A DNA stretch of 53,781 nucleotides. Origin: Streptococcus orisasini. GTDB taxonomy: Bacteria > Bacillota > Bacilli > Lactobacillales > Streptococcaceae. The DNA is taken from positions 1 through 53,781 of the forward strand of contig NZ_BCLE01000033.1 in the NCBI RefSeq assembly GCF_001431045.1, in the 5' to 3' direction. Below are positions 44,521 through 53,271 of the stretch, piece after piece. The position numbers were made by a program, and so were the translations under genes. The notes beneath the pieces are model-generated. The model was not told the DNA's origin. It did no database searches and was given only the letters and a program-made list of their open reading frames with translations. Position 1 is the stretch's first letter. The number at the start of each line of letters is the position of its first letter.

Positions 44521-46794
44521 ATGAGTATATTAGATTTGTTAAAAAAGAAATTTTTTCCCAAACAATATGAGGCTGAACAAGAACGCCGCAAAGCGGAAGC
44601 TGCTGCTCGAATAAAGGAAGAGCAGGAAGAGTCAAATGACAGCCGTTACCATCGCAGTTACGGCCAAAAGGCGGATGATAATAAGTTTAGTGCTTTTCTA
44701 AGCAAGATTGGTCTGGCAAAAAATGGCTTGGTACGCAGATACTGGCGCCGTTATCATGTCGGAAAAATTCTGCTGATTGCCTTTGGAACCTTAGTGCTTT
44801 TGACGGGCTCTTATCTTTTTTATCTTGCCAAAACGACCAATGTTTCTAATTTGCAGCAGGCTTTGAAAGCAACGACAGTCATTTATGACAAGAATGAAAA
44901 GCAGGCTGGCACTCTTTACGGCCAAAAGGGGACTTATGTCGAGCTGGATGCAATTTCGGACGATTTGGAAAATGCGGTTATTGCGACAGAAGATAGAAGC
45001 TTTTACGAAAACAGCGGTATTAATTACAAGCGGATGCTGCTGGCTGTCGTTACTTTAGGCTATTATGGCGGCGGTTCAACCATTACCCAGCAGTTGGCTA
45101 AGAATGCCTTTTTGACACAGGAGCAGACCGTTAAAAGAAAGGCGCGGGAGTTTTTTCTGGCTCTGGAACTGACGAAAAAGTACAGTAAAAAAGAGATTCT
45201 GACCATGTACCTTAATAATGCCTATTTTGGCAATGGTGTCTGGGGTATTGAAGATGCCAGCCAAAAGTATTTTGGGACAACAGCTGCTCAGCTGACCCTC
45301 GATGAGGCTGCTACTCTGGCAGGTATGCTTAAAGGACCTGGAATCTATAATCCCCTTTATTCGATTGAAAATGCAACCAACCGGCGCGATACTGTCTTGC
45401 AGAATATGGTGGCTGCCGGAAAGATTTCCCAAAATCAGGCGAATGAAGCGCAAAGTGTCGGTATGGGCAACCGCCTGAATGATACCTATGTGGCTAAAAC
45501 AGATGACTATCAGTATCCGTCTTATTTTGATGCTGTCATAAGTGAAGCCAGCTCTGTCTATGGAATCAGTGAAAAAGATATTGTCAATAATGGCTATAAA
45601 ATTTATACAGAGTTAGACCAGAACTACCAGACTGGTATGCAGCAGACCTTTGATGAAGAAAGTCTCTTCCCTGTTTCGCCTTATGATAATACCAGCGCTC
45701 AGGCTGCCAGTGTGGCTCTTGATCCCAAAACCGGCGGTGTCAGAGGCTTAGTTGGTCGAGTTAACAGTACCAAAGATGTAACCTTCAGAAGTTACAATTA
45801 TGCTACCCAGTCTAACAGAAGCCCAGGTTCAACTATTAAGCCTTTGACAGTTTATTCTCCAGCGGTTGCAGCGGGCTGGTCTGTGGATAAACTTTTGCCC
45901 AATAGATCCAGAGATTTTGATGGTTATAAACCGAATAACTATGGCAATATTGAAACGGAAGATGTGCCTATGTATCAGGCTTTGGCTAATTCTTACAATA
46001 TTCCTGCTGTTTACACGCTCGATGAGTTAGGGATTAATAAGGCCTTCGCCTATGGCAAGAAGTTTGGTTTAAATATGGACGATGCCAAGAGGGAATTGGG
46101 TGTTGCCTTGGGAGGCAGCGTTACGACTAATCCACTTGAAATGGCTCAGGCTTATGCGGCCTTTGCTAATGGCGGCGTTATGCCGACAGCCCATCTTATT
46201 ACCCGGATTGAGACTGCTAGCGGTGAAATTTTGAAGAAATTTACACCGAATGATAAACGTGTCCTCAGTAAGTCTGTGGCGGATAAAATGACCAGTATGA
46301 TGCTGGGCACCTTTTCTAACGGTACTGGAGTTAATGCTAATGTCTACGGTTATACCTTAGCAGGTAAAACGGGGACAACAGAAACCAATTTTGATGCCAA
46401 CCTTGCCAGTGACCAGTGGGTTATCGGCTATACACCGGATGTTGTCATCAGCCAGTGGTTAGGCTTTAATAAGACGGATGAAAAGCACTACCTGAGTGAT
46501 TCCAGTTCGGGGACGGCTTCAAATATTTTCAGCACCCAGGCCAGCTATATCCTGCCTTATACGAAAGGTACGGAATTTAAAGTTGATAATGCTTATTTCC
46601 AAGACGGCATTAAATCAACCTATGACCCAGAAGATGCTTCAGATGCAACCAATGCAGACTCTCAAGACATTATTGACAGCATTCGAGAAAAGGCTAAAAA
46701 TGCTACAGATTCCATTAAGAAGCAAGTGGATGATGCCAATTTGGTAGATAAGGCCAAGAGCCTTTGGGACAAGGTCGTCAATTATTTTGAGTAA
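44521..46794 (+). CDS. pbp2a: Bifunctional class A penicillin-binding protein PBP2a
   Basis: 757 aa peptidoglycan glycosyltransferase/transpeptidase. The cytoplasmic N-terminus is rich in charged residues (coiled coil QYEAEQERRKAEAAARIKEE) and there is one transmembrane helix (about 81-102). GT51 motifs are ATEDRSFYENSG and GGSTITQQLAKNAFL. Transpeptidase motifs are S437-T-I-K440, S491-Y-N and K616-T-G-T-T. The ATG sits six bases behind an extended -10, so a leaderless transcript is expected. No terminator separates it from rpmG. Confidence 0.95.
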   Translation: MSILDLLKKKFFPKQYEAEQERRKAEAAARIKEEQEESNDSRYHRSYGQKADDNKFSAFLSKIGLAKNGLVRRYWRRYHVGKILLIAFGTLVLLTGSYLFYLAKTTNVSNLQQALKATTVIYDKNEKQAGTLYGQKGTYVELDAISDDLENAVIATEDRSFYENSGINYKRMLLAVVTLGYYGGGSTITQQLAKNAFLTQEQTVKRKAREFFLALELTKKYSKKEILTMYLNNAYFGNGVWGIEDASQKYFGTTAAQLTLDEAATLAGMLKGPGIYNPLYSIENATNRRDTVLQNMVAAGKISQNQANEAQSVGMGNRLNDTYVAKTDDYQYPSYFDAVISEASSVYGISEKDIVNNGYKIYTELDQNYQTGMQQTFDEESLFPVSPYDNTSAQAASVALDPKTGGVRGLVGRVNSTKDVTFRSYNYATQSNRSPGSTIKPLTVYSPAVAAGWSVDKLLPNRSRDFDGYKPNNYGNIETEDVPMYQALANSYNIPAVYTLDELGINKAFAYGKKFGLNMDDAKRELGVALGGSVTTNPLEMAQAYAAFANGGVMPTAHLITRIETASGEILKKFTPNDKRVLSKSVADKMTSMMLGTFSNGTGVNANVYGYTLAGKTGTTETNFDANLASDQWVIGYTPDVVISQWLGFNKTDEKHYLSDSSSGTASNIFSTQASYILPYTKGTEFKVDNAYFQDGIKSTYDPEDASDATNADSQDIIDSIREKAKNATDSIKKQVDDANLVDKAKSLWDKVVNYFE

Positions 46795-46795
46795 C

Positions 46796-46824
46796 TTGCA
46801 AGAATAATTGAACCATGTTAAAAT
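46796..46824 (+). promoter_or_regulatory. Promoter of rpmG-secE
   Basis: TTGCAA (46796-46801) and TAAAAT (46819-46824) with a 17-base spacer and TG upstream of the -10. It begins two bases after the pbp2a stop. Confidence 0.75.
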
Positions 46825-46844
46825 AGAAAAGCTATGGAGGCATT

Positions 46845-46997
46845 ATGGCACAGAAAAAAGCAAGTCTAGCTTGTGTGGAATGCGGGTCGCGCAACTATTC
46901 TATCGGAGTGAGCAGCAATCCTAAACCTAATCGGCTGGAAGTGAATAAGTTTTGTAAACATTGTAAGAAATACACACTGCACAAAGAAACACGTTAG
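46845..46997 (+). CDS. rpmG: 50S ribosomal protein L33
   Basis: 50 aa, [19 protein letters not shown] to the end HKETR. Two Cys pairs (CVEC and CKHC) make the zinc ribbon, so this is the zinc-containing form of L33. ATGGAGGC precedes the ATG. The gene is followed 11 bases later by secE, the usual streptococcal order. Confidence 0.95.
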   Translation: MAQKKASLACVECGSRNYSIGVSSNPKPNRLEVNKFCKHCKKYTLHKETR

Positions 46998-47008
46998 GAG
47001 AAAGAACG

Positions 47009-47185
47009 ATGAAATTTATCGGAGGCGTTTTTTCGGTTCTGAAAAATACTACTTGGCCAACGCGCAAGCAGGCTTGGCATGATTTTATTTCAATTATTGA
47101 GTATTCAGCATTTTTTACCCTGGTTATCTTTTTATTTGATAAGCTGCTGAACCTTGGTTTAACAGATTTGTTGAGTCGTTTTTAA
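47009..47185 (+). CDS. secE: Preprotein translocase subunit SecE
   Basis: 58 aa with the conserved cytoplasmic segment LKNTTWPTRKQAW (residues 11-23) and one transmembrane helix (about 30-50). It clamps the SecY channel. Short single-helix form as in other Firmicutes. AGGAGAAAG before the ATG. Co-transcribed with rpmG; a terminator separates it from nusG. Confidence 0.93.
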   Translation: MKFIGGVFSVLKNTTWPTRKQAWHDFISIIEYSAFFTLVIFLFDKLLNLGLTDLLSRF

Positions 47186-47265
47186 CCAGAGGAAAGGTAG
47201 CTATTTTGAGCAGAAGATACAGTGAGTTTTTCGACTACTGAAAGCTTTAACTGTTCAATTGGTGG

Positions 47266-47298
47266 AAAGCGGGATTGCTTGTTTGTGTCCCGCTTTTG
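47266..47298 (+). terminator. Terminator of rpmG-secE
   Basis: AAAGCGGGA (47266-47274) pairs with TCCCGCTTT (47288-47296), followed by T. Confidence 0.8.
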
Positions 47299-47340
47299 CT
47301 GTCGGAAATGCAAAAAAGTCTATCGTTTTTGACACTTTTA

Positions 47341-47384
47341 TGGTATAATATAGCAAAAGTTCCAAAAGCCGCATAGGCTTTTTT
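47341..47384 (+). promoter_or_regulatory. nusG promoter followed by terminator-like hairpin
   Basis: Extended -10 TGG-TATAAT at 47341-47349. A TTGACA at 47329-47334 is too close (nine bases) to serve as its -35. Within the short leader AAAAGCC (47364-47370) pairs with GGCTTTT (47376-47382), followed by TT. This looks like an attenuator just before the nusG Shine-Dalgarno GGAGG. Confidence 0.65.
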
Positions 47385-47401
47385 ATAATGGAGGAAATAA
47401 G

Positions 47402-47941
47402 ATGTTAGATTCATTTGATAAGGGCTGGTTTGTTTTACAGACTTATTCAGGCTATGAAAACAAAGTAAAAGAAAACCTTCTGCAGCGGGCACAGACTTAC
47501 AATATGATGGATAATATCCTGCGCGTGGAAATTCCCACACAGACTGTCAATGTTGAAAAGAATGGGAAAACCAAAGAAATTGAAGAAAATCGTTTTCCAG
47601 GCTATGTTTTGGTTGAAATGGTCATGACAGACGAAGCTTGGTTTGTTGTACGTAACACCCCAAATGTTACCGGCTTTGTCGGTTCGCACGGGAACCGTTC
47701 TAAACCAACACCGCTGCTTGAAGAGGAAATTCGTTCGATTCTTCTGTCAATGGGACAAACTGTTGATGTTATTGATACCAACATCAAAGAAGGCGATGTG
47801 GTTCAAATTATTGACGGTGCCTTTATGGGACAGGAAGGCCGTGTTGTCGAAATTGAAAACAATAAGGTCAAAATCATGATTAACATGTTTGGCGCTGAAA
47901 CACAGGCAGAGCTGGAATTGTATCAAATTGCAGAACTATAA
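47402..47941 (+). CDS. nusG: Transcription termination/antitermination factor NusG
   Basis: 179 aa. The N-terminal NGN domain (GWFVLQTYSGYENKVKENLL, FPGYVLVEMVMTDEAWFVVR) binds the polymerase clamp; a KOW domain follows (IKEGDVVQIIDGAFMGQEGR). Full length. Its own leader carries a terminator-like hairpin, so self-control by pausing or termination is possible. Confidence 0.96.
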   Translation: MLDSFDKGWFVLQTYSGYENKVKENLLQRAQTYNMMDNILRVEIPTQTVNVEKNGKTKEIEENRFPGYVLVEMVMTDEAWFVVRNTPNVTGFVGSHGNRSKPTPLLEEEIRSILLSMGQTVDVIDTNIKEGDVVQIIDGAFMGQEGRVVEIENNKVKIMINMFGAETQAELELYQIAEL

Positions 47942-47973
47942 ACACAATGAGGCTGAAACGCTTGTAGCTTGCA

Positions 47974-48019
47974 ACCCCAGAGGTTAGACAAAAATCTAAC
48001 GGCTGGGGTGTTTTTTTAT
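47974..48019 (+). terminator. Terminator of nusG
   Basis: ACCCCAG pairs with CTGGGGT, an inner GTTAGA pairs with TCTAAC, and eight Ts follow. Confidence 0.9.
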
Positions 48020-48123
48020 TTAGTTATGAGAGCTCTTGTGTGCAAAAATCGGTTCTGGTTTCCCGCATTTTCGGCGAGCTTTTGCTATAATAAGGACAAT
48101 TGATTGGTGAAAGAAGGGATAAA

Positions 48124-48966
48124 ATGTCTGTCGGTTTGGTTTTAGAAGGCGGCGGTATGCGCGGTCTGTACACGGCTGGTGTGCTGGATGCCTTTTTAGA
48201 TGCAAAGATTAAGGTTGATGGCATTGTTGCAGTATCTGCAGGTGCTCTTTTTGGGGTTAATTATGTGTCAGGCCAGCGCGGCCGTGCCCTGCGTTACAAT
48301 AAAAAATATATCTCTTACCCTAATTATATGGGGTTGCGCAGCTGGCTGACAACCGGCAATGTGGTTAATAAGGACTTCACTTATTATAAAATTCCCATGG
48401 AGTTAGATGTTTTTGATGAAGAGGCTTTTGAGAAAGTGAACATTCCTTTTTATGCAGTAGCGACAAATATAGAAACTGGCAAACCCGACTATATCCAAAT
48501 TACAAATGTCTTTAAACAAATGGAAGCTCTTCGGGCCAGCTCGGCTCTTCCTGTGGCTTCTAAAATCGTCGAATGGGAGGGCAAAAAGTATCTGGACGGC
48601 GGGCTGTCTGACTCTATTCCGGTTGATTTTGCCAGAAGTTTGGGCTTTGATAAGCTGATTGTGGTCTTAACACGGCCTATTAATTATCGCAAAAAAACGT
48701 CCAGTGGCCGAATATATAAGCTGCTCTATCGCAAATACCCAAATTTTGTTAAGGTAGCTTCGAGGCGTCCTGAGCACTACAATGCGACAGTTGAGCATAT
48801 CATTAACCTAGAAAAAGACAGGGAACTCTTTGCTCTTCGTCCCAGCCGTGCGGTTGAGATTGGCCGTCTGGAGAAAAATCCTGAAAAATTTGAAGAGATA
48901 TACCAGCTAGGCCTGGCTGACGCTGAACAACGGATGCTTGCTCTGAAGACCTATTTAGCAGATTAA
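48124..48966 (+). CDS. Patatin-like phospholipase (YjjU/RssA-like)
   Basis: 280 aa cytoplasmic protein. The oxyanion-hole motif is G9-G-G-M-R-G14 and the nucleophile region is V-A-V-S38-A-G-A-L. The first Gly of the usual GxSxG is Ala here, while Ser is kept. The catalytic Asp is D158 in YLDGGLSDSIPV. It probably hydrolyses acyl lipids; substrate unknown. ATG at 48124 after AAGGGA; the longer frame from 48100 adds eight residues upstream of the ribosome binding site. Confidence 0.85.
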   Translation: MSVGLVLEGGGMRGLYTAGVLDAFLDAKIKVDGIVAVSAGALFGVNYVSGQRGRALRYNKKYISYPNYMGLRSWLTTGNVVNKDFTYYKIPMELDVFDEEAFEKVNIPFYAVATNIETGKPDYIQITNVFKQMEALRASSALPVASKIVEWEGKKYLDGGLSDSIPVDFARSLGFDKLIVVLTRPINYRKKTSSGRIYKLLYRKYPNFVKVASRRPEHYNATVEHIINLEKDRELFALRPSRAVEIGRLEKNPEKFEEIYQLGLADAEQRMLALKTYLAD

Positions 48967-49058
48967 ACAAGGCAGAAAAAACAAAAGTTGATTTCAAAAA
49001 ATAAAGTGATAGAATTTAAAAAGTAAGGTGTATATGGTTAATTTGAAAGGAGTTCCTT

Positions 49059-49517
49059 ATGTCGAAAGAAACAATTGCATATTTACAAAATCTTGTAACA
49101 GCAATGAATACGCAGGCAACCCATCATCAGATGCAAGCTAGAATTTTTGGGGCACTCGGCTTTAGTAAGTTAGAAACAAAATATGATGGCCACGCAGAAG
49201 AAGAACGTGATTTTATGAATCAATTCATTAATCGTATTTTGGATTTGGGCGGAGAACTGAAGATGGAAGCAGGGGAAGCAGAACCGCTTTTTCAAAACCC
49301 AATTGATTATTTGAAGCACGATCTCGACGTTTCAAGAGAAGGGCTGGCTGCCTTAAAAGCGAACGGTCTTTTTGAAGATTTTAAAACAGACTATGCCACT
49401 TATGATCTTTTGAAAGCTTACTACAAAGATGAAGAGGAAGATATGCTTTGGACAGAGGCCCAGCTTGATTTGATTGAGCTGATTGGGGCACAAAACTGGC
49501 TGACACAGCAGTTATAA
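49059..49517 (+). CDS. Bacterioferritin-like four-helix protein with altered metal site
   Basis: 152 aa. It aligns along its length with my recollection of E. coli bacterioferritin: QARIFGALG with HARMFKNWG, INRILDLGG with IERILFLEG, and WTEAQLDLIELIGAQNWL with the Bfr C-terminal helix. The ferroxidase ligands are mostly missing. There is no Glu in the middle of the first helix, H54 of Bfr is F52, E94 falls on Ser, and H130 falls on Asp. Only the equivalents of E51 (E49) and E127 remain. The haem ligand Met52 is Arg50. It may be a structural or DNA/metal-binding relative and not an iron oxidase. AAAGGAG precedes the ATG. Confidence 0.75.
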   Translation: MSKETIAYLQNLVTAMNTQATHHQMQARIFGALGFSKLETKYDGHAEEERDFMNQFINRILDLGGELKMEAGEAEPLFQNPIDYLKHDLDVSREGLAALKANGLFEDFKTDYATYDLLKAYYKDEEEDMLWTEAQLDLIELIGAQNWLTQQL

Positions 49518-49636
49518 AAAGCAGAATAGTGAAGAATCAGTTCTAATATCCAAAGTGAATTTACCCATTGCAGATGTTATTGAACGACTGCAGCTGCTTA
49601 CTGAGGCAGAGCTGCCTTACTTAGGACTATCAGCCG

Positions 49637-49673
49637 AAAAGGCGGAGAAGGGACTCTTTCCGCCTTTTTTCTT
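49637..49673 (+). terminator. Terminator upstream of leuS
   Basis: AAAAGGCGGA (49637-49646) pairs with TCCGCCTTTT (49659-49668), followed by TTCTTT. It ends the bacterioferritin-like transcript. The leuS promoter (TGC-TATAAT, -10 at 49688-49693) lies right after it. Confidence 0.88.
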
Positions 49674-49722
49674 TATCTATTTCATGCTATAATAATACCG
49701 ATATTATTTTTTGGAGAATACT

Positions 49723-52224
49723 ATGGTTTACTATAATCACAAAGCAATTGAAAAAAAATGGCAGACTTTTTGGGCTGAAAATCATACATTTAAGACTGGA
49801 ACGGATGCCTCAAAACCTAACTTTTATGCACTGGATATGTTTCCTTATCCATCAGGAGCAGGGCTCCATGTAGGTCACCCGGAAGGCTATACGGCGACTG
49901 ATATTCTCAGCCGCTTCAAAAGAGCTCAGGGCTATAATGTCCTGCATCCAATGGGTTGGGATGCTTTTGGCCTGCCTGCTGAGCAGTATGCTATGGATAC
50001 AGGCCATGACCCTGCTGAATTTACGGCTAAAAATATTGAAACCTTTAAGCGGCAAATCAATTCGCTCGGTTTTTCTTATGATTGGGACCGTGAAGTCAAT
50101 ACAACGGATCCTAATTACTACAAGTGGACGCAGTGGATTTTCACCAAACTTTATGAAAAGGGTTTGGCCTATGAAGCCGAAGTCCCTGTCAACTGGGTAG
50201 AAGAGCTGGGCACAGCCATTGCCAACGAAGAAGTCCTGCCTGATGGGACATCAGAGCGCGGCGGTTATCCTGTTGTCCGCAAACCTATGCGCCAATGGAT
50301 GCTCAAAATCACAGCCTATGCAGAACGTTTGCTGGCAGACTTGGAAGACCTTGACTGGCCTGAGTCTATCAAGGATATGCAGCGCAACTGGATTGGCAAG
50401 TCAACCGGTGCCAATGTGACCTTTAAGATTAAGGATACAGACAAAGACTTTACAGTCTTTACGACCCGTCCTGACACGCTGTTTGGGGCAACTTATGCTG
50501 TTTTAGCACCAGAACATGACTTGGTGGATGTTATTACAAGTCCAGAGCAGGCAGAAGCTGTTGCTGAATACAAGCGTGCAGCCAGTCTTAAATCGGATCT
50601 TGCCAGAACCGACCTTGCCAAGGAAAAGACCGGTGTTTGGACAGGTGCCTATGCTATCAATCCTGTCAATGGCAAAGAAATTCCTATCTGGATTGCTGAC
50701 TATGTGCTTGCCAGCTACGGAACTGGTGCCATCATGGCTGTTCCGGCTCACGATGATCGCGACTGGGAATTCGCTAAACAGTTTGGCTTAGATATTATTC
50801 CGGTTCTTGAAGGAGGAGACGTTACCGAAGCGGCCTTTACAGAGGACGGAATTCATATTAATTCCGAGTTTTTAGACGGTCTTGACAAGGCTGCTGCTAT
50901 TGATAAGATAGTCGAATGGCTGGAAGATCAGGGTGTGGGCAATAAGAAAGTATCTTACCGCCTGCGTGACTGGCTCTTTAGCCGCCAGCGCTACTGGGGT
51001 GAGCCGATTCCGATTATTCACTGGGAAGACGGGACTTCAACAGCTGTTCCAGAAAATGAACTGCCCCTTGTTTTGCCGGTGACAAAAGACATTCGTCCGT
51101 CAGGTACAGGTGAGTCGCCGCTGGCTAATTTGACAGACTGGCTGGAAGTCACTCGCGAAGACGGTGTCAAAGGCCGCCGTGAAACCAATACCATGCCGCA
51201 GTGGGCAGGCTCAAGCTGGTACTTCCTGCGCTATGTTGATCCGCACAATGACCAAAAACTGGCTGATGAAGACTTGCTTAAACAGTGGCTGCCGGTTGAT
51301 ATTTATGTCGGCGGTGCCGAACATGCCGTACTTCACTTGCTTTATGCTCGTTTCTGGCATAAATTCCTCTATGATATTGGTGTTGTACCAACCAAGGAAC
51401 CTTTCCAAAAGCTCTTTAACCAAGGCATGATTTTGGGAACTAGCTATCGTGACCACCGTGGTGCACTTGTCGCAACGGATAAAGTTGAGAAACGTGATGG
51501 TTCCTTCTTTAATATTGAAACGGGAGAAGAGCTGGAACAAGCGCCGGCCAAGATGTCTAAATCCCTCAAAAATGTTGTTAATCCAGATGATGTGGTTGAG
51601 CAGTACGGTGCTGATACCCTGCGTGTTTATGAGATGTTTATGGGACCGCTTGATGCATCTATTGCTTGGAGTGAAGAAGGACTTGAAGGCTCACGTAAGT
51701 TCCTTGACCGCGTTTACCGCCTTCTGACCTCAAAGGAAATTGTCACTAAAAATAATGGCAGCTTAGACAAGGTTTATAACGAAGCGGTTAAAACAGTGAC
51801 TGAGCATATCGAAGCTATGCGCTTTAATACGGCCATCTCTCAGCTGATGATCTTTGTCAATGCTGCTAATAAGGAAAACGAACTCTTCCTTGACTATGCC
51901 AAAGGTTTTGTTCAGTTGTTAGCGCCGTTTGCTCCACATTTGGCTGAGGAGCTCTGGCAAAGGCTGACACAAAGCGGAGAATCCATTTCCTATGTAGCTT
52001 GGCCAACTTATGACGCCAGCAAATTGGTTGAAGATGACGTTGAAATTGTCCTTCAAATCAAAGGAAAAGTTCGTGCCAAAGCTGTTGTTCCTAAGGATTC
52101 CAGCCGTGAAGAGCTTGAAAAGATTGCTCTTGCCAACGATAAAATTCAAGCTGAAATTGCAGGAAAAGATATTGTAAAAGTGATTGCGGTACCAAATAAA
52201 TTGGTCAACATTGTTGTCAAATAA
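49723..52224 (+). CDS. leuS: Leucyl-tRNA synthetase
   Basis: 833 aa class I synthetase, full length. The HIGH motif is [14 protein letters not shown], the KMSKS motif is KMSKSLKN, and the editing (CP1) domain includes [11 protein letters not shown] and [18 protein letters not shown] at 49723 after TTGGAG; a frame from 49711 would add four residues and remove the ribosome binding site. The leader is about 25 bases, so no T-box is present. Confidence 0.97.
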   Translation: MVYYNHKAIEKKWQTFWAENHTFKTGTDASKPNFYALDMFPYPSGAGLHVGHPEGYTATDILSRFKRAQGYNVLHPMGWDAFGLPAEQYAMDTGHDPAEFTAKNIETFKRQINSLGFSYDWDREVNTTDPNYYKWTQWIFTKLYEKGLAYEAEVPVNWVEELGTAIANEEVLPDGTSERGGYPVVRKPMRQWMLKITAYAERLLADLEDLDWPESIKDMQRNWIGKSTGANVTFKIKDTDKDFTVFTTRPDTLFGATYAVLAPEHDLVDVITSPEQAEAVAEYKRAASLKSDLARTDLAKEKTGVWTGAYAINPVNGKEIPIWIADYVLASYGTGAIMAVPAHDDRDWEFAKQFGLDIIPVLEGGDVTEAAFTEDGIHINSEFLDGLDKAAAIDKIVEWLEDQGVGNKKVSYRLRDWLFSRQRYWGEPIPIIHWEDGTSTAVPENELPLVLPVTKDIRPSGTGESPLANLTDWLEVTREDGVKGRRETNTMPQWAGSSWYFLRYVDPHNDQKLADEDLLKQWLPVDIYVGGAEHAVLHLLYARFWHKFLYDIGVVPTKEPFQKLFNQGMILGTSYRDHRGALVATDKVEKRDGSFFNIETGEELEQAPAKMSKSLKNVVNPDDVVEQYGADTLRVYEMFMGPLDASIAWSEEGLEGSRKFLDRVYRLLTSKEIVTKNNGSLDKVYNEAVKTVTEHIEAMRFNTAISQLMIFVNAANKENELFLDYAKGFVQLLAPFAPHLAEELWQRLTQSGESISYVAWPTYDASKLVEDDVEIVLQIKGKVRAKAVVPKDSSREELEKIALANDKIQAEIAGKDIVKVIAVPNKLVNIVVK

Positions 52225-52235
52225 AATTAAATCAT

Positions 52236-52297
52236 AAAAAGACTGACTTTGGGGCAGCCTGCTTACGTACAGATGCCATTTGAGTTCAGTCTTTTTG
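52236..52297 (+). terminator. Terminator of leuS
   Basis: AAAAAGACTGA (52236-52246) pairs with TCAGTCTTTTT (52286-52296) around a 39-base loop. Confidence 0.8.
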
Positions 52298-52377
52298 TTT
52301 GCCAACTAACTTTGGGCTCTGTCTTCATCATTTAAAGGTAATTTTGTGCAATTCCTATGCAATGTCTTGCTTAAGGT

Positions 52378-52394
52378 GATAGTCAGCAACTATC
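52378..52394. promoter_or_regulatory. MET-box-like palindrome
   Basis: GATAGTCAGCAACTATC has the 17-base layout of the streptococcal MET box (TATAGTTTSAAACTATA), with the ATAGT and ACTAT arms and the central G matching. It lies about 75 bases before an amino-acid binding protein gene. In streptococci the MetR/MtaR-type LysR regulator uses this box to control methionine uptake. Confidence 0.55.
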
Positions 52395-52467
52395 TCTCTG
52401 ATAAAAAATTTCTATTATCCAAAGAGCTGTTTAAGTGTTAAGATAAAGTTATTTTTAGGAGGGTTTT

Positions 52468-53271
52468 ATGAAAAAAGCAATTGCACTGCTGTTAATAGTA
52501 ATCTGTACTTGTGCAGCTCTAGGGATTCCAGCTGCAGCTGATGCTAAAAAAGTTACTGTTGCTACAGCAGGGGATGTCAGACCTTTTGCTTATGAAAATC
52601 AGGGCAAGCTGACTGGCTATGATATTGAAGTCATTAAAGCTGCTAAAAAATTTATCAAAGGCTATCAGATTACTTTTACAAAGACAAGCTGGAAAAGTAT
52701 CTTTGCAGGCTTAGACAGCGGTCGCTATCAAATGGCTGCCAACAATTTAAGCTATACTAAGGAGCGTGGAGCTAAATATTTGTACTCGCTGCCGATTGCT
52801 AAGAATCCTTTGGTACTGGCTGTTCCTAAGTACTCAGACATCAATTCTTTGGAGGATATTGGCGGCAAAACAACTCAGGATGATACAGGAACGTCAACAG
52901 CAAAATTAGTCGAGGACTGGAATAAAAAGCATTCTCAGAAACCTTCAAAAATTGCCTATTCAGGAGAAGATGCAACTAAGCGTATGATGGATTTAGAGGC
53001 TGGAGAATTTGATTATTTAATATTTGACAAGGTTTCTGTGGAAACTGTTATCAAGCAGAAAGGACTGCGTTTGAAGACCATTGAACTTAAGACAGACGAC
53101 AACCCCAACAATTACATTGTCTTTTCAAATGACAGTAAAAATTTACAAAAACAGTTTAATCGTGCTTTGAAGAGGCTCTGGCGCACTGGCCGTCTCAAGG
53201 ATTTAAGTCAAAAATATTTGGGCGGTGTTTATTTGCCGGACAAAAAGGAATGGGAGAAAGCAAATGACTAA
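52468..53271 (+). CDS. Amino-acid ABC transporter substrate-binding protein
   Basis: 267 aa family 3 (PAAT) binding protein. The signal sequence MKKAIALLLIVICTCAALGI lacks a clear lipobox, because the residue before each Cys is Ile or Thr; cleavage after ADA near residue 26 would give a secreted protein. The binding domain has PFAYENQGKLTGYDIEVIKA, the core YQMAANNLSYTKERG and DYLIFDK. The MET-box-like site and the overlapping M20 hydrolase gene suggest methionine or cystine-related uptake, as in the atm region of S. mutans; permease genes would lie beyond the window. AGGAGGG before the ATG. Confidence 0.85.
   Translation: MKKAIALLLIVICTCAALGIPAAADAKKVTVATAGDVRPFAYENQGKLTGYDIEVIKAAKKFIKGYQITFTKTSWKSIFAGLDSGRYQMAANNLSYTKERGAKYLYSLPIAKNPLVLAVPKYSDINSLEDIGGKTTQDDTGTSTAKLVEDWNKKHSQKPSKIAYSGEDATKRMMDLEAGEFDYLIFDKVSVETVIKQKGLRLKTIELKTDDNPNNYIVFSNDSKNLQKQFNRALKRLWRTGRLKDLSQKYLGGVYLPDKKEWEKAND

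Noticed and set aside
49518..49691. Open plus-strand frame before leuS (contains ADVIERLQLLTEAELPYLG)
   Set aside because: It looks protein-like but has no start codon with a ribosome binding site and runs through the terminator at 49637. Possibly a remnant; not enough to call.
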